DNA of 39,102 bases, from NCBI GenBank assembly GCA_026417995.1, contig JAOACF010000008.1, positions 1 to 39,102 of the forward strand, in the 5' to 3' direction. The notes below the pieces were generated by a model. The model searched no databases and had not been told where the DNA came from. It saw nothing but the letters and a program-made list of their open reading frames with translations. Shown in pieces: positions 1-8,200 of this stretch. Source of the DNA: Negativicutes bacterium (GTDB lineage: Bacteria; Bacillota; Negativicutes; Sporomusales; JAOACF01). Made by a program: the position numbers and the translations under genes. How positions within the stretch are numbered: position 1 is the stretch's first letter; every line of letters starts with the position of its first letter.

Positions 1-22
1 CGCCTTTGGTATGGTTATTCAC
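1..22 (-). CDS. Start of an unidentified gene (partial, runs off the left edge)
   Basis: Only about seven codons are visible, beginning with GTG inside the last codons of the FtsK-like gene. The start is supported by an AAAGGAGG site seven bases upstream, which lies within the end of the FtsK-like gene. The overlap implies translational coupling with that gene. Nothing can be said about function. Confidence 0.5.
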
Positions 23-1073
23 CGGTTAACCTCCTTTCTGCAGCTTCTGGATCTAGATATGGCGTCTGGACTTCAACCAGTTCTTTCCCTAAACGCCATA
101 GCGCTCTGCCGGGAGTGTCCGGCAAGTCTGCTGCGTGGACACTATCTAAGATTATTTTTGAGTTAATACTATCGGCCACTTGGAAACACAGCCGCCCCCG
201 GAAATTGGCCTTGCTCTGTCCAAAACGTTTAAATGTGTTTGCGTCTGGTCTTTGTGTCGCCGCTATGATGCAGATGCCCGATGACCGGCTGAGCCTTAAA
301 AGCGTTTCCACGTCGTCCTGGCTATTCTCGTCATTCAGTTCCGCCAGCTCATCAATTACCAGCACGACATATGGCAGTGGCCCATGTTTAGCATTATATT
401 TGGCTATATTGACGCATTTAGCATCTTTTAGCAGCCTTTGCCTGCGCCGCATCTCTGCAACTAGCCTTTGTAGCGTTCGCGCAGCTCCTTCATGGTCAGT
501 GACCAAGAAAGCGTGATTTTCCAGGTAGTTGTATTCTGACATTTTCAAGTCAATCAAAATGATTTCGGGTCGGACAGGCAGATGAATTAGCGAGTTCACA
601 ATCACGTGGATTGCATTTGACTTACCGCCGCCCGTGATGCCGCCAATGAGAAGGTGCGGTATATCGGCAAGGTCTACGACGATTAACTCCTGGTGCGTAT
701 AACCGATCGGGATTGGGAGTACCCCATGCTTCGGATAGTCCCAGTCATATTCGTACCGCGATTTTAGCCGTTGCGTAACCACTCTCACTAATGCCATTTT
801 GCCGCTATGGATAATATCGACCGTACTATGGAGCCCTATCGCGTCTCGGAAATATTCGCGCCGGGCGGCGAAGTCGCGAAAACTGATTCCTGCGGGCAAC
901 TCGTAGTAGAAATCATACCCCAGTGCAGTTTTTTTGCGACTGTGTAATTGCGGCCGCTTTTCTTCTGCCCAGATCGCTTCGATGACTTCTGATATAGCAA
1001 GCGGAACTTCTTGGCCCAGCAGCGGCAAAATGATCTGCCGTAGCTCGTTTTTGAGTTCGGATAGTATATTCAC
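15..1073 (-). CDS. FtsK/SpoIIIE-like DNA translocase
   Basis: A 352-residue P-loop ATPase of the FtsK/HerA type. The Walker A motif GGITGGGKS lies near residues 144-152 and the Walker B motif VVLVIDELAEL near 236-246; an ATQRP segment follows, typical of FtsK sensor regions. The first 130 residues have no clear domain and no membrane segments, so it is a soluble short form. Cellular FtsK proteins are much longer, with a membrane part and a gamma domain. The GTG start is preceded by GAGGTG. It lies in its own unit, downstream of the late operon and separated from the XRE gene by a terminator. Short FtsK-like proteins of this kind are known from conjugative elements and some phages; a packaging role is unlikely because a terminase is present. 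Function in DNA transfer or partition is inference. Confidence 0.85.
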   Translation of the reverse strand: MNILSELKNELRQIILPLLGQEVPLAISEVIEAIWAEEKRPQLHSRKKTALGYDFYYELPAGISFRDFAARREYFRDAIGLHSTVDIIHSGKMALVRVVTQRLKSRYEYDWDYPKHGVLPIPIGYTHQELIVVDLADIPHLLIGGITGGGKSNAIHVIVNSLIHLPVRPEIILIDLKMSEYNYLENHAFLVTDHEGAARTLQRLVAEMRRRQRLLKDAKCVNIAKYNAKHGPLPYVVLVIDELAELNDENSQDDVETLLRLSRSSGICIIAATQRPDANTFKRFGQSKANFRGRLCFQVADSINSKIILDSVHAADLPDTPGRALWRLGKELVEVQTPYLDPEAAERRLTGE

Positions 1074-1165
1074 TGAATATTCACCTCGCTTTCGTTTTTT
1101 GTTTAGTTTAGTTCAAATATATGACATATCTGTATAATTTAATGCTTATTTTGGTTACTATATTA

Positions 1166-1193
1166 CAAAAAATATAGCCCCCTATTCGGGGGC
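1166..1193 (-). terminator. Intrinsic terminator after the left XRE gene
   Basis: On the minus strand GCCCCC and GGGGGC pair around a five-base loop and are followed by TATATTTTTT. The stop codon of the XRE gene lies inside the hairpin. It separates this gene from the FtsK-like gene, which should therefore have its own promoter in the AT-rich 1080-1165 stretch, where I see no convincing hexamers. Confidence 0.8.
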
Positions 1194-1379
1194 CTCGAAT
1201 AAATCTTCGATACGACAATTTAGTTTTTTAGCAATTATCCATGCCCACTCCAGTGACGGCTGAATCTCCTGGCGTTCCCATCTTGAATATTGGTTTTTGT
1301 TGGCGCCTAAGAAAGCAGCAAACTCCGTCTGGTTCATCTCCATCCGATGCCGCCAGGATTTCAATTTATTTTTTAGCAT
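1182..1379 (-). CDS. Small XRE-type HTH regulator
   Basis: A 65-residue protein that is almost only a helix-turn-helix. MNQTEFAAFLGANKNQYSRW fits helices 2 and 3 of the XRE/Cro fold. The ATG start follows an AAGGATGG site. It is flanked by terminators on both sides, so it is a single-gene unit. It probably regulates itself or the adjacent FtsK-like gene. An inverted repeat upstream (1419-1436) is a candidate operator. The family is clear; the target is not. Confidence 0.85.
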   Translation of the reverse strand: MLKNKLKSWRHRMEMNQTEFAAFLGANKNQYSRWERQEIQPSLEWAWIIAKKLNCRIEDLFEAPE

Positions 1380-1418
1380 AATACCATCCTTGCAGGATAT
1401 ATTGGCTTTTTATGGTAA

Positions 1419-1436
1419 TTCTATTTTTTGATAGAA
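1419..1436. promoter_or_regulatory. Inverted repeat upstream of the left XRE gene
   Basis: TTCTAT and ATAGAA flank a six-base AT spacer, about 40 bases before the XRE start. It could be an autoregulatory operator. AT-rich inverted repeats of this size also occur by chance. Confidence 0.35.
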
Positions 1437-1460
1437 AATTCCTTTTGGGGTATTAAACAA

Positions 1461-1493
1461 AAACAAAAAAGCCCGGCAGCCGAAGCCACCGGG
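1461..1493 (-). terminator. Terminator of the late operon
   Basis: On the minus strand CCCGGTGGC-TTCG-GCTGCCGGG forms a nine-pair stem (two G-U pairs) with a stable TTCG loop, followed by TTTTTTGTTTTT. It lies just after the last lysis gene and is the only strong leftward terminator I see between 23.0 and 1.5 kb. Confidence 0.92.
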
Positions 1494-1507
1494 AACCTAA
1501 GGAGGAG

Positions 1508-1900
1508 CTATTTACTTATCAGATAACCGGTAACACCAATCCAGAGCAGCCGCTCCGCTTTCCGGGCGGCTCGTTCTTTTTTAATTGCTGATTGCGCCTC
1601 GCGCTCTAACGCGTCTAAGGACTTGCTGGCTGTCTGCAATGAGTTCTGCATTTGATTTATTAATTGATTGGCTCTCTGCAAGTTCAGATCGGACTGCGCT
1701 AATGCTTTGTCGGCTGCTGCCAATCTCATTTCCAACAGACTGACGTTGCTGCTCAACTTCGTCAAGTTGCTCTCTAGCCTCGTCAGCTCGCTTTCCGAAA
1801 TCAGGAACATTGGCTCCTGATTTTGCGCCGAACATGTACCCGGCCACGACAGCGCAAACAAGCAACAAAGCAATAATGATAATAGTCTTTTTGTCCACAC
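1508..1900 (-). CDS. Secreted coiled-coil protein, possible spanin component (frame 1)
   Basis: A 130-residue frame with a basic N-terminus, a hydrophobic LLSLLLCCLFAL core and a CSA-Q site that fits signal peptidase I. The Cys there is a poor lipobox (PGTC). A long heptad-rich coiled coil (about residues 37-105) follows, then a short C-terminal hydrophobic stretch, LLWIGVTGYLI. It starts at GTG immediately after the stop of the upstream membrane gene. It shares almost its whole length with frame 2, whose GTG is two bases downstream. A signal or lipid anchor plus C-terminal membrane segment would suit a unimolecular spanin; alternatively it is the partner of frame 2. At least one of the two frames is very likely real. 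Confidence 0.6.
   Translation of the reverse strand: MWTKRLLSLLLCCLFALSWPGTCSAQNQEPMFLISESELTRLESNLTKLSSNVSLLEMRLAAADKALAQSDLNLQRANQLINQMQNSLQTASKSLDALEREAQSAIKKERAARKAERLLWIGVTGYLISK
1581..1898 (-). CDS. i-spanin (Rz-like) candidate (frame 2)
   Basis: A 105-residue frame with an N-terminal membrane anchor (TIIIIALLLVCAVVAGYMFG, residues 5-24) and a charged coiled coil to about residue 95. This is the architecture of phage Rz inner-membrane spanins, which bridge the periplasm to fuse inner and outer membranes at the end of lysis. It starts at a GTG two bases after the GTG of frame 1, which lies in the +1 frame relative to it, as Rz1 does relative to lambda Rz. The ribosome site is weak (GCTGGTG), so coupling to the upstream stop is likely. 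Sequence similarity to Rz was not tested; the call rests on architecture and position. Confidence 0.6.
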   Translation of the reverse strand: MDKKTIIIIALLLVCAVVAGYMFGAKSGANVPDFGKRADEAREQLDEVEQQRQSVGNEIGSSRQSISAVRSELAESQSINKSNAELIADSQQVLRRVRARGAISN

Positions 1901-2068
1901 TTATAGCACCAGCTTTGCAAAAATGATACCGGCCACAAAGCCGGCTCCAATGTCGGCCAGGCTCCAGCCTAGCGCGGTAAGCTTGCTTTCCGCCTGCTCC
2001 GCCTTATCGGCGAGCTTCTCACTTGAGCGCCCCCAGGTTCTCAGTCTTTCCGCTAACCATCTAAACAT
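1901..2068 (-). CDS. Small membrane protein of the lysis cassette
   Basis: A 55-residue gene missed by the ORF track. ATG follows a strong AGGAGG that overlaps the amidase stop codon, and the gene ends directly at the spanin start. The first 35 residues are charged (MFRWLAERLRTWGRSSEKLA...), followed by one C-terminal membrane segment (ADIGAGFVAGIIFAKLVL). Size and position fit a holin, antiholin or other lysis accessory protein. I cannot assign it to a family. Confidence 0.75.
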   Translation of the reverse strand: MFRWLAERLRTWGRSSEKLADKAEQAESKLTALGWSLADIGAGFVAGIIFAKLVL

Positions 2069-2073
2069 TTGTT

Positions 2074-2589
2074 TCAACCTCCTATCCCATTTTGTTGGTA
2101 CCAGATTGCCTTACCCCGAATAATGTCTCCGCCCGGACTGCGATCATTATCAGACAAAAACAAGAGATCCCACCGCTCACAAGTTGTCGCCGGTCCGTAA
2201 CCGTCAATATCGGCCTGCTCGGCGTGAGTGCGAACCGCCGCAATATCAATCGGCAACCCAAGTTCCTCACAGAGGATGGCGACTACCTGCGCCATTGTTT
2301 CGACCTGCTGCACAGTCGGCGGCTCCGGGCCCAAGCTATTCGTATTGCCGTTGTAGCAGCAGAGGATGGCAACCCCCACGCTGCCAGTGTTTTGCCGCCA
2401 GGTGTGAGCTAAAGTTTGCGTCAGTGAGCTTGCGGCTGTATAGAGCGAACCGTCAGCATCGATATTGACATGATAGTCAGGAAATGGCTGGCCGTAATGC
2501 CCAGCAGTCCAGTGCAGGAATATACGATCAATCTGTCCGCGCGCTTGTCTAGCCATCATCCGGATGCCGGGCAATGTTATTTGACGCAT
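2074..2589 (-). CDS. Endolysin: N-acetylmuramoyl-L-alanine amidase (Amidase_2 type)
   Basis: A 171-residue phage lysozyme that cuts the amide bond between muramic acid and the stem peptide. Visible zinc-site candidates are His26 in FLHWTAG, His122 in VRTHAEQA and Asp141 in ERWDLLFL. The ORF-track start at 2631 is too far upstream; the ATG at 2589 follows GAGGAGG with proper spacing. It has no signal peptide, so it needs a holin for access to the wall. It lies between the holin-like genes and the spanin region, a classic lysis cassette. Confidence 0.9.
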   Translation of the reverse strand: MRQITLPGIRMMARQARGQIDRIFLHWTAGHYGQPFPDYHVNIDADGSLYTAASSLTQTLAHTWRQNTGSVGVAILCCYNGNTNSLGPEPPTVQQVETMAQVVAILCEELGLPIDIAAVRTHAEQADIDGYGPATTCERWDLLFLSDNDRSPGGDIIRGKAIWYQQNGIGG

Positions 2590-2842
2590 TTTGTGTACCT
2601 CCTCTCGAAAATGGATTAACCGGGATACCATTAAAAGGCCTTCCCGGCATTACGCCCCACGGACTATTTAAACCGCTATTCATGCCATGGATCGCACCCA
2701 CAAGCCAAGCAAGCGTGTCCAAATCACGCATAGTAAAACGCTGCTCGACCAGCGAGTTATATACCCATGCACTAAGATAAACGGCAATAAAAAACACCGA
2801 CAAAAAGTGGTCGGCGATCGCGTCTTTAATCCTTTCCCACAT
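2549..2842 (-). CDS. Holin-like membrane protein
   Basis: A 97-residue protein with one strong membrane segment (FLSVFFIAVYLSAWVYNSL, residues 13-31), a possible weak second one (LAWLVGAIHGM) and a polar C-terminal tail. It overlaps the start of the endolysin by about 40 bases. Size, membrane segment and position are those of phage holins, but no specific holin family is recognised. The ribosome site is modest. Confidence 0.7.
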   Translation of the reverse strand: MWERIKDAIADHFLSVFFIAVYLSAWVYNSLVEQRFTMRDLDTLAWLVGAIHGMNSGLNSPWGVMPGRPFNGIPVNPFSRGGTQNASNNIARHPDDG

Positions 2843-2846
2843 TAAA

Positions 2847-3077
2847 TCACTTCCCTGCGGTATGCTGATAAAAAGCCCCGGCCAGCATCGCTACCGCCGC
2901 CCACAGACAGGTGATATGAAACCACTGTGACCTTAGCCGTTCCCTGAATGTCGGGACGTGCTGGCAAGCATCACATTTTCCGTCTAGCTTTTTTTCAATA
3001 TCAGACAACTTAGAATTAAAATGTTCCTTTAAACCGTCAATCCGCTCAACGATCACAGCGATCTGATCATTGCTCAA
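2847..3077 (-). CDS. XhlA-like membrane protein of the lysis cassette
   Basis: A 76-residue protein with an N-terminal amphipathic, coiled-coil-like half (IVERIDGLKEHFNSKLSDIE), a CDAC pair and a C-terminal membrane segment (CLWAAVAMLAGAFY). This arrangement resembles haemolysin XhlA, a holin partner in Bacillus phages. Start is TTG preceded by AGAGGGG. It may act with the adjacent holin-like protein. Confidence 0.65.
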   Translation of the reverse strand: MSNDQIAVIVERIDGLKEHFNSKLSDIEKKLDGKCDACQHVPTFRERLRSQWFHITCLWAAVAMLAGAFYQHTAGK

Positions 3078-3092
3078 CTTTTACCGCCCCTC

Positions 3093-3305
3093 TCATCTCA
3101 ATTTTCTGCCTATGCTTTCTTTGCTTTCCCGGCAATGATCCCGTTGCCAAAAGAAGATCCCGTTTATGATGTTTGACGCCCAGAAGTCGCCCTTGCGCCG
3201 CAAATGATAGGCCCTGCTCGACAATGTTTCGTCTGGGTGTCCGCCCAGGATCGTGTTTAGTAGTTGATCCAGGGCAATCAAAAGGTTCTTAACATACTGA
3301 AACAT
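3093..3305 (-). CDS. Conserved small phage protein next to lysis genes
   Basis: A 70-residue soluble protein. The block LLIALDQLLNTILGGHPDET followed by LSSRAYHLRRKGD matches a small protein I recall next to lysis genes in many prophages, especially of Proteobacteria. Its role is unknown. ATG follows AAAGGAGG ten bases upstream. Confidence 0.75.
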   Translation of the reverse strand: MFQYVKNLLIALDQLLNTILGGHPDETLSSRAYHLRRKGDFWASNIINGIFFWQRDHCRESKESIGRKLR

Positions 3306-3322
3306 GGATCTGCAACCTCCTT

Positions 3323-3772
3323 TTACTCAGGAAGGACCAGGGGTGGCAGCTCAGATATTAACTGTTCAACAGTCGGCGTTTCCCGCTGGCCGGACAGGAC
3401 GGCGTCAAGTTGCTCATAACAGTATGCCCACACTGCGGACCGCCAAGCGCGGAAGGCGACGCCCTCGGCCTGGAATTTAGGCACAGTTGGTTCCTCAGCG
3501 TAAGTGACTGCGGAAAGAAGATTATCATATCCCTTCGCCCTAGCTTTTGTATCCATGTGCGCCTGAACAGCGTCAGTCATTGCTTTCATAAGCGCTGCTT
3601 GTTGTTCTTCTGGGGTTGGCTCTGGTGGGCTAGGAATGGGCTCCGGCTCAATCTCGCGCCAAGCGTGAGCTTTATATACATAGCGGTAAAATGGAAATTC
3701 GTAGTCTGGGTTTGTTACGCCCTCAATCGTAGTAATTCGTGCTCCGTGCTCGTCCAATAATTCTATTCTCAA
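3323..3772 (-). CDS. Putative tail fibre accessory / assembly protein
   Basis: A 149-residue protein directly after the fibre gene. It has a short N-terminal domain, a proline-rich linker (EPEPIPSPPEPTPEE) and a C-terminal region with YDNLLSAVTYA, F-x-A-E-G and WRSAVWAYCYEQL. This pattern is common in proteins encoded just downstream of phage tail fibres, which may help fibre folding or attachment. The TTG at 3772 is the better start, because the upstream GTG codons lie in the GGGGGTGGTG ribosome site. Confidence 0.65.
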   Translation of the reverse strand: MRIELLDEHGARITTIEGVTNPDYEFPFYRYVYKAHAWREIEPEPIPSPPEPTPEEQQAALMKAMTDAVQAHMDTKARAKGYDNLLSAVTYAEEPTVPKFQAEGVAFRAWRSAVWAYCYEQLDAVLSGQRETPTVEQLISELPPLVLPE

Positions 3773-3784
3773 TATCACCACCCC

Positions 3785-5221
3785 CTATATAATCGCATTA
3801 AGTGTCCACCCAGGCGACCCCGCTTCACCTGGGTATGACCCTGTTGACGCTGCTCCGCCACTAACATTTTTAGTACCTGTATCGGTAATATTACTTGCAA
3901 AGAAGGCGATACAGCCGCCGCCTCCACCGCCTCCGCCGCCAGTATACGTAACATGCCCGGGTGCCCCGCCTTGCTGTCCAGAGCAGTCAATACTTCCAGT
4001 AAAAATTATTGTTTTCGCAGCGATTAGAACCCCCGCTCCGCCATCCCCCCCTTTACCAGCGGTTGGATTACCTTGAACATCATTGTATCCACAACCCCCA
4101 GCAGAACCATAAAAGATTGGGCTTTCCATCAATGCACGTCTAATGGCGGAAGCACTAAGAGATCCAGTGGTAGCAAGCACGGGTAAGTTCATGTAGTTTA
4201 TTTGTGGTGTAGGTATCGGCGGTTCATACCCTATTTCACGAGTATATCCAGGATCTAAGAATAATGAGTGACCCAAAGACGATACGGTAGCACTGTTGGT
4301 TGTACCCAGCCTACCATCATAACAATACATAAAAGATGCATAACTGTGCGGGGATGCAATTACAGAAGGCCCAGGAAGCATAGTCAGTCCAGGATTTGTG
4401 CTCGATGTTCTGCCGTTTCCTCTACCACCGCATCCACATCCATATCCGTGCATTGCCTTCTTTTTTGAATAATAAAGAGTTATTGAGTTATTTATATCAG
4501 TTGCGTAAGATATACCATTGTTAACTCTACCCACAATACTCCCCGCTATTGTAACTGTCCCTGTTGCTCTAATTATTAAGCATCCAATATTGGGGTCAAC
4601 CGTTAATGTATGTCCAGCATTAAGTGTAAAATCTGTATAAAAATGTTCTCCACCAAGTGTTAAGTTGCCTGTGCTATTAAACGGCCCTTCACATCCATCA
4701 CCGAGGTATTTCCAGCGGGGAGGGACGTTGAAAGCATCAGCAGATATAATACCATTTGCATCAACCGTTATACCTGCCCCGATAATTACGCCGCCCAGCG
4801 TAGTCGTCGTTGCCGGAGCCAACCCCGCCCCCGCAGGCATGCATAGTCTTTTTGCCGACGTGGCACGCCCGATGAAAACCTTTGTTGGCGTAGTTCCTAT
4901 TGTTCCGTTCGACTGGCAATAATAAAGGGTGTTTGCGGCGATTGTGTCATCCGTAAACACCCCAGCGATCCTGACCTGACCAAGTGTGCCATTGGCATAC
5001 TCACAGATGCCAATTACGTCCGTTGAGCCTAAAGCAACTGTCCCGTTGCATAATTCCCAACGATTGTTTGCAGTATTCCACTTGACGACCTTACCTCGGG
5101 ACACCCCTGAGGCAATAGGAGCGCTATCATCAATAAGCTTACAAGCTTCGTCATTGGCAAACAGTTGAGCGACTATTGCCGCTCCCGTGTCGTCGTTTAA
5201 TGGCGTAGTTGTCTTAAACAT
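3785..5221 (-). CDS. Glycine-rich tail fibre / receptor-binding protein
   Basis: A 478-residue virion protein downstream of the tail-tip gene. The N-terminal 150 residues are short beta-rich repeats (DVIGICEYANGTLGQVRIAG). The middle has beta-helix-like segments (LIIRATGTVTIAGSI). The C-terminal third is rich in glycine (GGCGYNDVQGNPTAGKGG and a nine-glycine run), as in phage fibres with polyglycine tips. It probably binds the host surface. The ATG follows GGAGGGG. Function rests on position and composition. Confidence 0.8.
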   Translation of the reverse strand: MFKTTTPLNDDTGAAIVAQLFANDEACKLIDDSAPIASGVSRGKVVKWNTANNRWELCNGTVALGSTDVIGICEYANGTLGQVRIAGVFTDDTIAANTLYYCQSNGTIGTTPTKVFIGRATSAKRLCMPAGAGLAPATTTTLGGVIIGAGITVDANGIISADAFNVPPRWKYLGDGCEGPFNSTGNLTLGGEHFYTDFTLNAGHTLTVDPNIGCLIIRATGTVTIAGSIVGRVNNGISYATDINNSITLYYSKKKAMHGYGCGCGGRGNGRTSSTNPGLTMLPGPSVIASPHSYASFMYCYDGRLGTTNSATVSSLGHSLFLDPGYTREIGYEPPIPTPQINYMNLPVLATTGSLSASAIRRALMESPIFYGSAGGCGYNDVQGNPTAGKGGDGGAGVLIAAKTIIFTGSIDCSGQQGGAPGHVTYTGGGGGGGGGCIAFFASNITDTGTKNVSGGAASTGSYPGEAGSPGWTLNAII

Positions 5222-5264
5222 ATAACCCCTCCTGTTTCAATTCACGCGCCCGCACGGGGTGCGA

Positions 5265-8200
5265 CTAAAATCCGATCGCAACGATATCAGTAATGCCGGA
5301 AACTTCTGTTGATCCATTAAATAGTTGGACTTTAAATCCTGCATTTGTTTCAAGTGTTTTCTGCGGAGTATACGCATTGTTTGATGGCGTAACCACAATC
5401 GCGGGCTTAAAAATAAATGGCGGATTAAACGTGATATCAACTCCGCCCACCGGTACCGCAACATTTTCAATCTTCAATGTTTGCGTTTTAGCAGACACCA
5501 CGATTTTAACATCTCTAAGCATCCCGCAGCGATTGACCCCACACACTGTGAAACGTATTTTGAAATACCGCAGACTGATTAACCCGCTCGTCAAGAGTTT
5601 CCAATCGCTCCAGTCAGTGCCGTTAACTGACGTCTGGATTTCGTACAAGCTCGGCGCGTCAGGCGTAACAAACCATGTTTCCTCTGGCGCGATCAAAACC
5701 TGCGCAACTTTGCCGATGTCGATAACGTCTCCAGTTATGGTATAGGTGCCAACAGTCGGGCTCAATAGCCGAGTGCTCTGTAATGTCGACCACGGCATGG
5801 TCATTATTGCCGTATAAGTCAAAGCCGTTTTCTGTACTGTAAATGTTCCAATAGCGGCGTAATCTCCGGTAATTGTCCGATTGCCATCGTCATAACTGTA
5901 ATACTCTAAAACCTTCTCCTTTTCTGGCATTGTGTCAATTGTAATGACATCGCTAATCGGATTTGCGGAATAGCCATAGTGGTTATAAGCAGCAGCCCAA
6001 TAACGATGAGTACCTTTATAGGCCGGCGCGGTTGCTTCATCATTTCCGGCAGCGCCCCGGCTGACCAATTGCGCACTTTCCCAACTATCGCCTCGCCGAA
6101 ATTCGATGCCGATAATATTGGTATTTGCATAGTCCGCGCTCGCCAGCTTGAGAGAGAACAACACCTGCGCCGCCAGCACTGACACAGCAAAATATGTAAT
6201 GTCAGGCGGCGGCGTTCCTATTCCAGAGCCAGGATCGACAAAAACATAATTCATTGTCGTTGCCGTTCCTGCGTTGCCAAAGATGTCGAGGGCAACCACG
6301 GAAACCTCATAGAGCTTAAACAAAATTACCGGTATCGAAATACTCGTCTTGTCCGCGCCAACCTCGCCCACTTTCTGGCCGTCGATCAGTATCCGAGCGC
6401 CGTTATACAGCCGCGATGGCGTCCATGTGATGTCTAAAAACAGATCATCGCCACTCACCCTACCAGATACCGCGACATTCGTTACCGCATTAGCCGCGCC
6501 TGAGTAGTTGATGACCGGAATATCCGTAGCTTCGGAGTAGACCTCTGGGATATATTCTAAAGCGGTTAATTTTCGTCGCATGTCGCCGGAACGGGTTAAA
6601 TATAGCAAGCGTAAAGGCTTCGTAACCATATTGACCAAACCGAATGAGTAGATATCGTCTCGTTTCGGCAGCGTTTCAAATGGTTCTTGCATTGTTACTA
6701 TATCTGTTTCTGTGTTTACCGTGACGCCCTTTACCGGCACCTCAAGCAGCCTGTCGTCCTCAAGCCGGATCGCCAGTGCGTAGGCTTTCCCTGGTTCTAG
6801 CAAAACCATCCTGTCTAATCTCACTTCATCAGTTATATGGTCAGTAACAATCCTCTCCACGCTGACTATTCGCCCGCTCTGCCCCCATTCGGGAACATCA
6901 TGCGCGAAGTTCACAACATCGCCTACCTGACACGCCAGCGCGTCAATATCGGCTTCCCAGGAGCAGGTACGAATTAGGTATTTATTTAGCTTCAGACGAT
7001 ATTTCCCGGCCCGATAAGCCTCGCTAACAGTTGTTACCCCCGGCAGAGTTATTTGCGCAACAACAGGGACGGCATCCACGCTATCATAATCATCGCCGTA
7101 TACCGTAAGAACGTCCCGCTGATAGCCCTTATCTTTATTAAAAAACGTGATTTCTATGGCATTTGCCCGGTCTTTAAGAGGCAGAAATTCCTCTTGGAAC
7201 GTGTTTGGCACGATATTTCCCATCGTAAACAGCATGACCGGATCGCTCGGCTTGTCGCAAACGGCTGAAAACCTGGTGCCTTTCAAAACAATCTTCCCGC
7301 GTCCGCAAATTTCAATATTCCTAAGGGCGCCCCACAAGTCAGAAATGCTATCGAGGATGATATTCACTGTGCAACGCTTTTCGCCTGTTTGTGCATCAAT
7401 CACATAGTCGCAGAATTCCGCCCAATCGACGAAGGCTTGATAATCCATTCTGCTGGCCGGAACACCAAACACGGTAAATTCGTCCAGATCGGTTTGAACG
7501 TTTTTAAGCAGCTTGCATCTGTGGATCAAATCGTAGCAGGCCCACGCCGGGTTAGTGGCGGGCTTTAAAACATACTGCTGTGTGTTCGCATCCCAAACAT
7601 TGACATAGTTTCGTTTCTGCAGCCAGGTGATGTTCGGGATGCTGCCGGACAGTTGGTCAGTCGCTAATGCCTTGATACCGACGAGTACTTTACCCGGACG
7701 GGAAAAATCGTCATAAATAATGTGGCTAAGCTCCGACCAGTACACTCTTGTTGCGTAGTGTTGAGGGTCTTCGCCAGACTTGTAAGTGCATTGCAAGCGA
7801 ACTTCGTAGCGGCCAATGGGAAGATTATCAATACGAAACGCTTTGCGGTAAACTCCGGAATTTTTGGCTGCCGTAATTTCCCATTCAGCCCAGTCTTGCC
7901 ATGCTGTTCCTTCTTTACGGTATTGAGCTAAGATTTTTACTGTAGCATTTTTCTTGCGGCCTTTATCATCGATGAAATATAAGCCATATGGAAATTCCAA
8001 TGTAACCCTAAGTCCCTGGCCGCCGTTGCCGTCGGTGATGCGCGTCACCCATGAGCCGTCAACTAAAAGTTCGGTACCAATATCCTGATTAGCAAATGTA
8101 TCGTTGAAATTCTGAATTACCGTTTGGTCATTTGTTCCCAACCGAGTTTCAACGATTATATCTTTATAATTGCTGACAGGCTGGTCATTAATGAGTATGT

